Positions 1 through 6,089 are shown, numbered from the stretch's first letter. The stretch is 6,422 nucleotides of DNA from JBKJVQ01 sp046717125 (GCA_046717125.1 JBKJVQ010000066.1:1-6422), one strand, 5' to 3'. The notes: a model not told the origin generated them from the sequence alone. Numbers and translations: made by a program.

Positions 1-390
1 GACCTGCTCCTCGAAATCAAGAGCGGATCGCTCACGCTGCATTTCCGCCTGCGGCGCGATCTCGAACAAGCCTGCGCCGAGGCGGTAGCCACCGCAATCG
101 ACGGCATTCCGGGCTTCTGCATCGGAATGGGCAAGATGGTGTTCGAGGCCCGGCCCGTCGTGGCCGATAAAGGCACTGCCGTCGCCGCCTTCATGCGGGA
201 AGCGCCGTTCGCGGGGCGGGTGCCGCTGTTCGCCGGCGACGACATTACCGATGAAGACGCCATCGCGGAGGTGAACCGTCTCGGCGGCATCGCGATCAAG
301 GTGGGCGACGCGCCGACATCGGCCCCGCACCGCTTCATTGAACGCAACGATTTTCTGCGCTGGCTTGCCGCAGCGCTGCCCGACCATTGA
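1..390 (+). CDS. otsB: Trehalose-6-phosphate phosphatase, C-terminal part (5' end outside window)
   Basis: Partial gene: the reading frame is open from base 1 and ends at TGA 388-390, giving 129 visible residues. The enzyme removes phosphate from trehalose 6-phosphate, the last step of the OtsAB trehalose pathway, in the cytoplasm, and supports osmotic and desiccation tolerance. It belongs to the HAD superfamily. The visible part holds the late HAD motifs: GKMVFEARP followed by DKGTAVAAFM, with the conserved lysine, then the acidic metal-binding motif GDDITDEDA, then IKVGDAPTSA and a short helical end (FLRWLAAALPDH). The early part, LLLEIKSGSLTLHFR, fits the cap domain. The catalytic DxD motif lies upstream of the window. 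I see no otsA in the window and no strong terminator straight after the stop. The family call is confident; the position of this gene in its operon is unknown. Confidence 0.92.
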   Translation, partial: DLLLEIKSGSLTLHFRLRRDLEQACAEAVATAIDGIPGFCIGMGKMVFEARPVVADKGTAVAAFMREAPFAGRVPLFAGDDITDEDAIAEVNRLGGIAIKVGDAPTSAPHRFIERNDFLRWLAAALPDH

Positions 391-399
391 TCGCACCAG

Positions 400-416
400 T
401 TTAGAATAGTTCAACG
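400..416 (+). promoter_or_regulatory. Possible Irr-type iron control element (half-perfect)
   Basis: The stretch TTTAGAATAGTTCAACG resembles the rhizobial iron control element bound by Irr, usually given as TTTAGAANNNTTCTAAA. The left half matches fully and the right half matches at 4 of 7 positions. It lies just after otsB and about 185 bases before the small secreted gene, which is far for a promoter site. This is a motif match by eye only and could be chance. Confidence 0.25.
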
Positions 417-466
417 AAATCAAGCTTTTCGCGATCCGCAGGCCGCGCTATCAATGCCGCCATTCA

Positions 467-518
467 GAGCATGATGCCGAAAAGTGTGAAGCGGTTTTTT
501 CGGACGACATCATACTCA
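467..518. repeat. Imperfect palindromic intergenic element, left hairpin
   Basis: The outer arms GAGCATGATG (467-476) and CATCATACTC (509-518) pair at 9 of 10 positions. Inside them CCGAAAA (477-483) pairs with TTTTCGG (498-504), leaving a loop of about 14 bases. I recognise this pattern, a GAGCATGATxCCGAAAA arm with a matching return arm, as a type of short palindromic repeat common between genes in Rhizobiales genomes, but I am not sure of a formal name. It has no coding role. It could fold in the transcript downstream of otsB. Confidence 0.7.
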
Positions 519-532
519 AACTATTGGAATCG

Positions 533-579
533 ATCACGTTCATAACTTTTGGTCGATTCGACAAAAAGTCATCGTGATC
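533..579. repeat. Imperfect palindromic intergenic element, right hairpin
   Basis: The outer arms GATCACG (533-539) and CGTGATC (573-579) are perfect inverted repeats. Further in, ACTTTT and AAAAGT pair, and the centre GTCGATTCGAC is itself palindromic, with a small asymmetric bulge between the outer and inner stems. It lies 14 bases right of the first hairpin, so the two probably form one composite element (467-579). The GTG at 574 lies in the right arm, which argues against using it as the start of the gene that follows. Confidence 0.65.
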
Positions 580-600
580 TGCCGATGCGAGGCGACACTC

Positions 601-879
601 ATGCAACCGATCAGACTCTTCTTGGCCGCCTTGTCGGCGGTCTTCATGACCGGCGCGGCAGCGGCGCAAACGCCTTGCCCGATGTCTTACAAGGCCTTCG
701 AATTCGCTGTCCCGCATCTCGATCTTGCTGCCTGTCCGGCAGACCTTCCTCAGGAAAAAGCGTTCTGCCGCGCGAGCACTGGCAACGACGCAGTGCACGT
801 GTTCGTCTTCGCCGAAGACGGCGAACAGTGCCTTCTCAGCGTCAAGAGCTACGCGGAGTTCGACTTTTCCGTGAAGTAG
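601..879 (+). CDS. Small secreted four-cysteine protein of unknown function
   Basis: I do not recognise a named family. The product is 92 residues. Residues 1-23 or so form a clear Sec signal peptide (MQPIRLFLAALSAVFMTGAAAAQ), with a hydrophobic core and a likely cut after an Ala-rich end. The mature part holds four cysteines (TPCPM, AACPA, AFCRA, EQCLL), which could form two disulfides in the periplasm. It also has VHVFVFAEDGEQ near the end, which looks like a beta strand and turn. I chose ATG 601 because GAGG (588-591) lies a suitable distance upstream and the signal peptide begins there. The earlier GTG at 574 falls inside a palindromic repeat. It converges on the minus-strand gene ending at 944, with 64 bases between the stops and no clear terminator. 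Similar conserved hypothetical secreted proteins probably occur in related genomes, but I cannot confirm that here. Confidence 0.75.
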   Translation: MQPIRLFLAALSAVFMTGAAAAQTPCPMSYKAFEFAVPHLDLAACPADLPQEKAFCRASTGNDAVHVFVFAEDGEQCLLSVKSYAEFDFSVK

Positions 880-943
880 TTGGGTCAGCTTCCGACGGGC
901 GTTCCGCCATTGGGGTCTCTATCCGATCGATCCCGGCTTGTTC

Positions 944-1435
944 TTATTCCAGCGCCTCCTCGACGATCTGCGTCAGAAGAGCGTCGATCTCGCGCATGGT
1001 CGCGCGTGTCGCCTCGCTGCCGTCCTCGGGCAGCTTCCGGTATCCCAGATGCACCGATTTGGGAGCGGCTTCTGTCGAGTAAAGAAAGATCGTGAACGGA
1101 CAGAACGCCATGTTGGCAGGGTCTGCTTCCATCGCCTTGCGCGACAGGACCGCCGAGCAGAACTGCACGAACTGCGCCTTGTCGAACAGCGGCTTTTCCG
1201 CGCCGACATCCTCGGCCGTGCGGTCGAGCATAAGGCCGATATCGCCCTCGGTGACTTTCAGCCCGAGATTGATGATCGCGTCCTTCACGTACTGCTTCAG
1301 CGTCTCGACCTCGCCCTCGACGCGCCAGATGCGGGCGTGCGGCGTCGAGACGTCTACGGGCTCGGCAGCATGCGCGGAGCCCGCGAGTAGGCTGAAGGCG
1401 ATTGCAAGAATCGTCGGAGCAGGTTTCGGTGTCAT
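944..1435 (-). CDS. Secreted DUF302-like protein
   Basis: The product is 163 residues. The N-terminus is a Sec signal peptide (APTILAIAFSLLAGSAHA, cut probably after AHA), so the protein is exported to the periplasm. The mature part resembles DUF302 domain proteins, a family of unknown biochemical function. The best matching stretch is NMAFCPFTIFLYSTE followed by KSVHLGYRKLPEDG, after a helix with LKQYVKDAI. Two cysteines are visible (QFCSAV and AFCPFT). The stop is TAA, complement of 944-946. The start ATG at 1435-1433 and its GAGG ribosome site (complement of 1442-1445, 6-base spacer) both lie inside the palindromic element 1431-1525. ATG 1456 is an in-frame alternative that adds seven residues. 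No ATG, GTG or TTG lies between 1435 and the signal peptide core. It is transcribed divergently from hisS. The gene is confident; the DUF302 assignment is moderate. Confidence 0.75.
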   Translation of the reverse strand: MTPKPAPTILAIAFSLLAGSAHAAEPVDVSTPHARIWRVEGEVETLKQYVKDAIINLGLKVTEGDIGLMLDRTAEDVGAEKPLFDKAQFVQFCSAVLSRKAMEADPANMAFCPFTIFLYSTEAAPKSVHLGYRKLPEDGSEATRATMREIDALLTQIVEEALE

Positions 1436-1525
1436 GCCCGGCCTCGTGCCGGGCATCCATACGCCCGGTCGATTTGAAACGTCGCAACCGGGGTTATGGA
1501 TTGCCGGGACAAGCCCGGCAATGAC
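1431..1525. repeat. Double-hairpin REP-like palindromic element
   Basis: Two hairpins in inverted orientation flank a 35-base centre. Left: ATGCCCGGC (1434-1442), loop CTCGT, GCCGGGCAT (1448-1456). Right: ATTGCCGGG (1500-1508), loop ACAAG, CCCGGCAAT (1514-1522). The 30-base halves 1431-1460 and 1496-1525 are inverted copies of each other at 23 of 30 positions. Four of the differences, at the outer part of the stems, are compensated so both stems stay perfectly paired. Elements of this type are frequent in Rhizobiales genomes and often create spurious peptides such as MPGLVPGIH and AGTSPAMTE, both present here. It sits between two divergent genes and overlaps the start of the minus-strand one. 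Confidence 0.85.
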
Positions 1526-1610
1526 CGAGTCCCCTCCAGCCTTGCCCCATCCTTGCCGCTCCATGGGCGATAGTCTAAACCGCGCGTCGAACCGCCCGGC
1601 GACCCATCCG

Positions 1611-3179
1611 ATGAATGACGAAGCGCAAACCCCCCGGCCGGAAGCCCGGCTGGCGAAGGGGCTCAAGGACATTCCGGCATCCGAATTGCGCCAGCTGCGG
1701 CGCATGACGGAGACGCTGTCGGCTGTGTTCGAGTCCTACGGCTTCGAACCGCTGGAGACTCCAGCCTTCGAATATACCGACGCGCTGGGGAAGTTCCTGC
1801 CCGATCAGGACCGGCCGAACGAGGGCGTGTTCTCGTTCCAGGACGAGGACGGGCAATGGCTCAGCTTGCGTTACGACCTCACCGCGCCGCTCGCGCGCTA
1901 TGTCGCGGAGAATTACGAGCGGCTGCCGAAGCCCTTTCGCCGCTATCAGACCGGACCCGTCTGGCGCAACGAGAAGCCGGGGCCGGGACGCTTCCGCCAG
2001 TTCGTGCAGTTCGACGCCGATACGGTCGGCGCGGCGTCCGTGGCTGCGGATGCCGAGATGTGCATGCTCGCGGCCGAGGCGCTCGAGGCGCTCGGCATCA
2101 GGCGCGGCAATTACGTCATCAAGGTCAATAATCGCAAGCTTCTTGATGGAGTGATGGAGGTCATTGGGCTTGAGGGCCACCAGAACGCTGGTCGTCGTCT
2201 GACAGCGTTACGTGCACTGGACAAATACGATCGGCTCGGCAAAGAGGCCGTCAGGGAGTTGCTAGGTGATGGCCGCACCGATGAGAGCGGTGATCGTACG
2301 GCTGGTGCAAACTTACCCAGTGGTGACATTGATCGGTTGATCTGGTTTGTGAAGGTGCGGTCAGCCACCGATTTCGACAGGCGCTCTGAGTCGAAAGATA
2401 TAAATCCAATTATCAGGCTACTGAGCGATGAGGTCGGAGACGACAGCCTAGATATGCTCTCGGCGATGGATAATGCCTACGGGTCCATTAGTCCGATATT
2501 TAGGCAAGGTATTCATGAACTTCGCGAACTGGTGATCCTCGTCAAAGCAAGTGGCTTTGATGATGGCAGAATCGTCATAGACCCCTCCGTCGTGCGCGGC
2601 CTCGAATATTACACAGGGCCCGTGTTCGAGGCGGAACTGACGTTCGAGGTAAAGGACGAAGACGGCCGCCCGATGCGCTTCGGCTCGGTCGGCGGAGGCG
2701 GGCGGTATGATGGGCTCGTCGAGCGTTTCACCGGCCAGAGCGTTCCTGCGACGGGCTTCTCCATCGGCGTCTCGCGCCTCATGGCCGCGCTCGCCGCGCT
2801 GAACCCGGATGCCGAAACAGCCCCGCAGGGCCCTGTCGTCGTGCTCGTGCTCGACCGCGACCGCATCGCCGACATGCAGCGCCTCGTCCAGCAACTTCGC
2901 GACGCCAAAATCCGCGCCGAACTCTATCTCGGCCAGGCCGGCATGAAGGCGCAGATGAAATATGCCGACCGGCGCGGCAGCCCGTGCGTCGTCATCCAGG
3001 GCTCGGACGAAAAGGCAAAGGGCGAGGTCACGATCAAGGATCTGGTCGAAGGCGCGGCAGCGTCACGCGGCCTTGCCGACAACGCGCAGTGGCGCGAGGA
3101 GCGGCCCGGCCAGTTCTCCGTGCCGGAAGCCGATCTTGTCTCGGCAGTTAAGACCGTCCTCGCACGCCAGGCAAAATAG
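1611..3179 (+). CDS. hisS: Histidyl-tRNA synthetase (alphaproteobacterial type)
   Basis: The 522-residue product charges tRNA-His with histidine in the cytoplasm (class II aminoacyl-tRNA synthetase). Visible landmarks are LRYDLTAPLARY near residues 86-97, the motif 2 loop GRFRQFVQFD (126-135), the histidine-binding signature VRGLEYYTGPVFE (328-340), GSVGGGGRYDGLV, motif 3 GFSIGVSRL (382-390), and a C-terminal anticodon-binding domain from about residue 407 (GPVVVLVLDRDR). ATG 1611 puts 16 residues before the conserved RLAKGLKDI start; ATG 1563 is an in-frame alternative, and neither has a strong ribosome site. The open frame back to 1092 runs through the repeat and the opposite gene, so it is not coding. 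The motif 2 loop (QFVQFDADTVG) is of the alphaproteobacterial form linked to altered tRNA-His recognition. Residues about 177-323 are encoded by DNA of clearly lower GC than the rest. It is first gene of the operon with hisZ and hisG. Confidence 0.97.
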   Translation: MNDEAQTPRPEARLAKGLKDIPASELRQLRRMTETLSAVFESYGFEPLETPAFEYTDALGKFLPDQDRPNEGVFSFQDEDGQWLSLRYDLTAPLARYVAENYERLPKPFRRYQTGPVWRNEKPGPGRFRQFVQFDADTVGAASVAADAEMCMLAAEALEALGIRRGNYVIKVNNRKLLDGVMEVIGLEGHQNAGRRLTALRALDKYDRLGKEAVRELLGDGRTDESGDRTAGANLPSGDIDRLIWFVKVRSATDFDRRSESKDINPIIRLLSDEVGDDSLDMLSAMDNAYGSISPIFRQGIHELRELVILVKASGFDDGRIVIDPSVVRGLEYYTGPVFEAELTFEVKDEDGRPMRFGSVGGGGRYDGLVERFTGQSVPATGFSIGVSRLMAALAALNPDAETAPQGPVVVLVLDRDRIADMQRLVQQLRDAKIRAELYLGQAGMKAQMKYADRRGSPCVVIQGSDEKAKGEVTIKDLVEGAAASRGLADNAQWREERPGQFSVPEADLVSAVKTVLARQAK

Positions 3180-3180
3180 G

Positions 3181-4359
3181 ATGGCCGCCGAATCCGCAGA
3201 GCAGTTCGATGCGCTCGAAGCGCAGGCCGCCGTCCTCCTGTCCGTGTTCAAGACGGCCGGATATGAGCCGGTCGCGCCGTCGATCATCCAGCCGGCCGAC
3301 ATCTTCCTCGACCAGATCGGCGAACAGCTCCGTGCCCGCACTTATGTCTTCACCGACCCGGACGGCGAGGAGCTGTGCCTGCGGCCGGACCTGACGGTGC
3401 CCGTCTGCCGGCTCTATCTCGAACGCCATCCACGCGCCGATGTCGCGGCGCGCTATTGCTACAACGGGCCTGCATTCCGCTTCCAGCCGGGCGGCGGCGA
3501 CCGGACGCGCCCACGCGAGTTCCGACAGGCTGGCATTGAAAATATCGGCGATGCCGATGCGCTGCGCGCCGAAATCGAAATTGTCGGTCTCGCCATCGAG
3601 GCGCTGCGCAGCGCCGGGCTCAACGGGATGCGGGCGCGCTTCGGCGATGTCTCCCTGTTCTTCGCTCTGGTCGAAGCGCTGGGGCTGCCGGAGCGCTGGC
3701 GCGATCGGCTAAGGCATTTTTTCTGGCGGTCCAATACGTTCCACGACTGGCTTCACAAGATGGAACAGGGGCGCCCGCCCGTCGCATCGGATGCCGCGAC
3801 CTCACTTGCGGATCGCATCGCCGACGCATCGCAGGACGAGGCTGAAACGCTGACTGCCGCCTGGCTCGCCGAGCGCGGCATTGTGCTGCTCGGCGACCGC
3901 ACGCTGAAGGAAATCGCGGCGCGGCTCGCCGATGAGGCGGCAGATCTGCGCGCCGAACCGCCGCCGGCCGAATCCGTCCAACTGATCGAGCGCTATCTTG
4001 CGATCTCCGCGCCACCGCTCGAAGCCGCCACGCGCATCGGCGAGATCACGCGCGCCGCCGGCGTCGATCTCGACCGCGCGCTCGATACCCACATCCGCCG
4101 CTTCGATGCGCTGCAGGCGCGAGGTATCGCGCTCACGCATGCGCTGTTCGCCACCGAGTTCGGACGCAACCTCGAATATTATTCCGGCCTCGTCTTCCAG
4201 ATCGAGACGGGGGAGGAGGGCATCGCCGGGCAGGTGGCGGGTGGCGGCCGCTACGACGGAATGCTCGCGACGGCCGGCGCAGGCCGCGATGTGCCCGCGG
4301 TCGGCTGCGCGATCCATACCGAGCGTCTGCTGGCCGCCGTGCGGGGGGGCAACGGATGA
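3181..4359 (+). CDS. hisZ: ATP phosphoribosyltransferase regulatory subunit HisZ
   Basis: The 392-residue product is a paralogue of the HisRS catalytic core. It does not charge tRNA but forms a complex with short-form HisG, enabling its activity and histidine feedback control at the first step of histidine synthesis. Visible HisRS-like landmarks: LRPDLTVPVCRLY (R68), RPREFRQAGIENIG (from residue 111), RNLEYYSGLVFQIE (from 329) and VAGGGRYDGML (about 352-362). The protein ends there, without the anticodon-binding domain of true HisRS, which separates it from hisS. The region between the motif 2 and YYSG segments is longer and less conserved, as is usual for HisZ. ATG 3181 lies one base after the hisS stop, so translation is probably coupled. 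The last codons include a run of seven G (4343-4349). The stop overlaps the hisG start. Confidence 0.95.
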   Translation: MAAESAEQFDALEAQAAVLLSVFKTAGYEPVAPSIIQPADIFLDQIGEQLRARTYVFTDPDGEELCLRPDLTVPVCRLYLERHPRADVAARYCYNGPAFRFQPGGGDRTRPREFRQAGIENIGDADALRAEIEIVGLAIEALRSAGLNGMRARFGDVSLFFALVEALGLPERWRDRLRHFFWRSNTFHDWLHKMEQGRPPVASDAATSLADRIADASQDEAETLTAAWLAERGIVLLGDRTLKEIAARLADEAADLRAEPPPAESVQLIERYLAISAPPLEAATRIGEITRAAGVDLDRALDTHIRRFDALQARGIALTHALFATEFGRNLEYYSGLVFQIETGEEGIAGQVAGGGRYDGMLATAGAGRDVPAVGCAIHTERLLAAVRGGNG

Positions 4360-5084
4360 GCGATCCACTGCTCGTTGCTGTCCCCTCGAAGGGGCGCATC
4401 ATGGACGACACGCTGGCCCTGTTCGCGCGCGCCGGCATCGCCTTGCGCAAGACCGTCAACGAACGCGGCTATCGCGGCGCCATGGAAGGCGTCGAGAATG
4501 TCGAGGTCAGCTATCTGTCGGCCTCCGAAATCGCGCTCAAGCTCAAGCAGGGGCGAATCCATCTCGGCGTCACCGGCGAGGACCTCGTGCGCGAGATGAT
4601 CGTCGACGCCGACGAAGCCTGCGCATTCATGCGTCCGCTCGGATTCGGCCATGCCGATATGGTCGTGGCCGTGCCCGATTGCTGGGTAGACGTTTCGCGT
4701 ATGGCCGATATCGAAGACGTCGCCGCCGCGTTCCATCGCGAGCATGGCCGCCGCCTGCGCGTCGCCACGAAGTTCCCGTCCCTGACGCGACGCTTCTTCG
4801 CGGAGAAGGAAGTCGCCGGTTACCGCATCGTCGAGAGCGCGGGCGCGACAGAGGGCGCACCATCCTCGGGCGGAGCCGAACTGATCGTCGACATCACCTC
4901 GACCGGCGCGACGCTGAAAGCGAATCATCTCCGAATCCTGGAGGACGGGATTGTCCTGAGGTCGGAGGTCAATCTCGTTTGCGCGCGCCGCGCCCGCTGG
5001 TCGCCGACGCTCGAATCGGTGCGGGACCTGATCGTCAGCAAGATCGACGCGGCTCTCGAGGTCCCGGACGCGGAGACCCCTTAA
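4356..5084 (+). CDS. hisG: ATP phosphoribosyltransferase catalytic subunit, short form
   Basis: The 242-residue product joins ATP and PRPP to give phosphoribosyl-ATP, the committed step of histidine synthesis. The length and lack of a C-terminal regulatory ACT-like domain mark the short form (HisG-S), which depends on HisZ; hisZ lies directly upstream. The N-terminus VAVPSKGRIMDDTLALF is typical. The PRPP-binding loop is ELIVDITSTGATL (residues 175-187), followed by LRILEDGIVLRSEVNLV. GRIHLGVTGEDLV fits the first-lobe substrate region. ATG 4356 overlaps the hisZ stop in ATGA, an arrangement that favours translational coupling and matched amounts of the two subunits. The upstream sequence is G-rich but has no classic AGGAGG. 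The stop TAA is at 5082-5084. No intact downstream his gene follows in the window. Confidence 0.97.
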   Translation: MSDPLLVAVPSKGRIMDDTLALFARAGIALRKTVNERGYRGAMEGVENVEVSYLSASEIALKLKQGRIHLGVTGEDLVREMIVDADEACAFMRPLGFGHADMVVAVPDCWVDVSRMADIEDVAAAFHREHGRRLRVATKFPSLTRRFFAEKEVAGYRIVESAGATEGAPSSGGAELIVDITSTGATLKANHLRILEDGIVLRSEVNLVCARRARWSPTLESVRDLIVSKIDAALEVPDAETP

Positions 5085-5095
5085 CGCTGTTTTCA

Positions 5096-5110
5096 GCTCC
5101 GCAGGGGAGC
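5096..5110 (+). other. Small hairpin after hisG, not a convincing terminator
   Basis: GCTCC (5096-5100) pairs with GGAGC (5106-5110) around a GCAGG loop, 11 bases after the hisG stop. No T-run follows, so it does not meet the usual rho-independent pattern. It may be a weak stem at the end of the his transcript or chance. Confidence 0.25.
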
Positions 5111-5155
5111 GGTAACGCATTCCTCGTACAATCCCGCGAATCGGCGAGATGTCCC

Positions 5156-6054
5156 ATGGCAATGACGAATGACCTTTCAGAGGCGCGGCGCCCCGCTCCA
5201 ACCGCGACGCGATGGCGCGCGGCGGCTCGCGAGCTGCGCCGCTACGCCATAGCCTTCGCCTAGGGCCTACGGGCGAATCGCCTTCGCCAGCTGCCGAACG
5301 TGATCGCCGCTCTGATGATGCACGCCTTCGCATTCGAGGCGGGCGCAAAGGAGCTGAGCGATCCTTCCGTTGTCTCGCTGCCCCCCGGCGGACTCGTCGG
5401 CATTTCGAACGATCTTGGGCCAGACCGGCTGCTCTGGGCCTATTGCCACGGCGTCTATCCCTGGTGCCATATCGGACCTATGAAATGGTGGTCGCCCGAA
5501 CAGCGCATGGTGCTGTTCGTTGGCGAGACGCACATCTCGAAGAACATGCGGCAGATGCTGCGGAGGAAGCCCTATCGCGTCACATTCGATACGGCGTTCG
5601 AGCGCGTCATGCGCGCGTGCGCCGAGCCGCGCGATGGCCGCTTGCAGCTGACCTGGATCACGCCGAGCATGATCGAGGCCTATGTCACGCTGCATCTCGC
5701 CGGCCATGCCCATTCGGTCGAGGTCTGGGATCAGCAGGGCGACTCGTGGGTGGCCTCTACGGAGTTTCTGTCGGGCGCGTCATGTTCACGGAGAGTCAGT
5801 TCGCCCGCGTGCGCGACGCATCGAAATATGCATCCGCCTATCTGATGGCGCATCTCAGCCATTGGGGCTACGTGGTGCGCGACGCAAAGAACGCGACCGA
5901 TCATCTTCAGTCGCTCGGCTTCCGCCTCATTCCGCGGGCGGAGTTTCGCGCATTGCTCGACCGCTATGGCGACAGCGGTGGCCGCGAGGGGCGGTGGTCG
6001 GTCGACCCCGAAATCGACGTTGCGGCGTGGAGACCGCTCGCGGTCCCGGTCTGA
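5156..6054 (+). pseudogene. Leucyl/phenylalanyl-tRNA--protein transferase-like gene, frameshifted
   Basis: Aat-type enzymes move Leu or Phe from tRNA to the N-terminus of proteins bearing Arg or Lys, marking them for ClpS/ClpAP. Here the first part reads from GTG 5300 (ATG 5315 or 5318 also possible): PPGGLVGISNDLGPDRLL, YPWCHIGPMKWWSPEQRMVL, LTWITPSMIEAY, AHSVEVWD. The family resemblance then moves one frame back, with RLVGGLYGVSVGRVMFTESQF, DASKYASAYL and DHLQSLGFRLIPRAEF, to TGA 6052. A single missing base around 5741-5746 would restore GxLVGGLYG. I see no slippery heptamer, so programmed frameshifting is unlikely. The frame also runs upstream to ATG 5156 but for TAG 5261-5263, so a second lesion in an N-terminal extension is possible. 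The E of the FGES-type motif is kept (TESQF), but the usual DxQ is DAK. It looks recently broken, or a sequencing error. A divergent subfamily is likely, so I do not assign the symbol aat. Confidence 0.7.
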
Positions 6055-6058
6055 AGCC

Positions 6059-6089
6059 AAAAGAAAAGGGCCACCCGGAAGCGACCCTT
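6059..6089 (-). terminator. Rho-independent terminator reading leftward
   Basis: On the minus strand AAGGGTCGC (6089-6081) pairs with GTGGCCCTT (6074-6066), nine pairs including two G-T pairs, around the loop TTCCGG. It is followed by TTCTTTT, so the exit tract reads TTTTCTTTT. This suits the end of a transcript from the minus-strand DUF892 gene, about 200 bases upstream on that strand. On the plus strand the stem is followed only by a C/T-rich stretch, so termination of the Aat-like gene there is less certain. Confidence 0.75.

Noticed and set aside
451..798. 115-codon minus-strand frame over the palindromes and the small secreted gene
   Set aside because: It is Arg-rich, covers repeat arms, and lies antisense to a better gene with a signal peptide and a ribosome site.
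880..943. Possible terminator between the converging genes
   Set aside because: Only short GATC-type palindromes are present, with no stable stem followed by a T-run on either strand.
1092..1610. Long N-terminal extension of the hisS reading frame
   Set aside because: It runs through the repeat element and the opposite strand of the DUF302-like gene. HisRS similarity begins only after 1611.
1526..1610. Promoter for the his operon
   Set aside because: TTGCC-type boxes and GATAGT are present, but the spacings I tried (10 to 23 bases) do not fit a normal promoter, so I do not call one.
1436..1705. N-terminal extension of the minus-strand DUF302-like frame
   Set aside because: It translates the palindromic repeat and the start of hisS. 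A signal peptide begins right after ATG 1435.
4251..5348. 365-codon open frame on the minus strand opposite hisG
   Set aside because: It lies antisense to hisG and resembles no family I know. Long antisense frames are common in high-GC coding DNA.
5212..5740. Frame-1 open frame before the Aat frameshift point
   Set aside because: It is Arg-rich and without family resemblance until LVGGLYG. Only the part after about 5742 is real Aat-like sequence.
5735..5750. Programmed -1 frameshift in the Aat-like gene
   Set aside because: I see no X XXY YYZ heptamer or strong downstream stem at the switch, so mutation or sequencing error is simpler.
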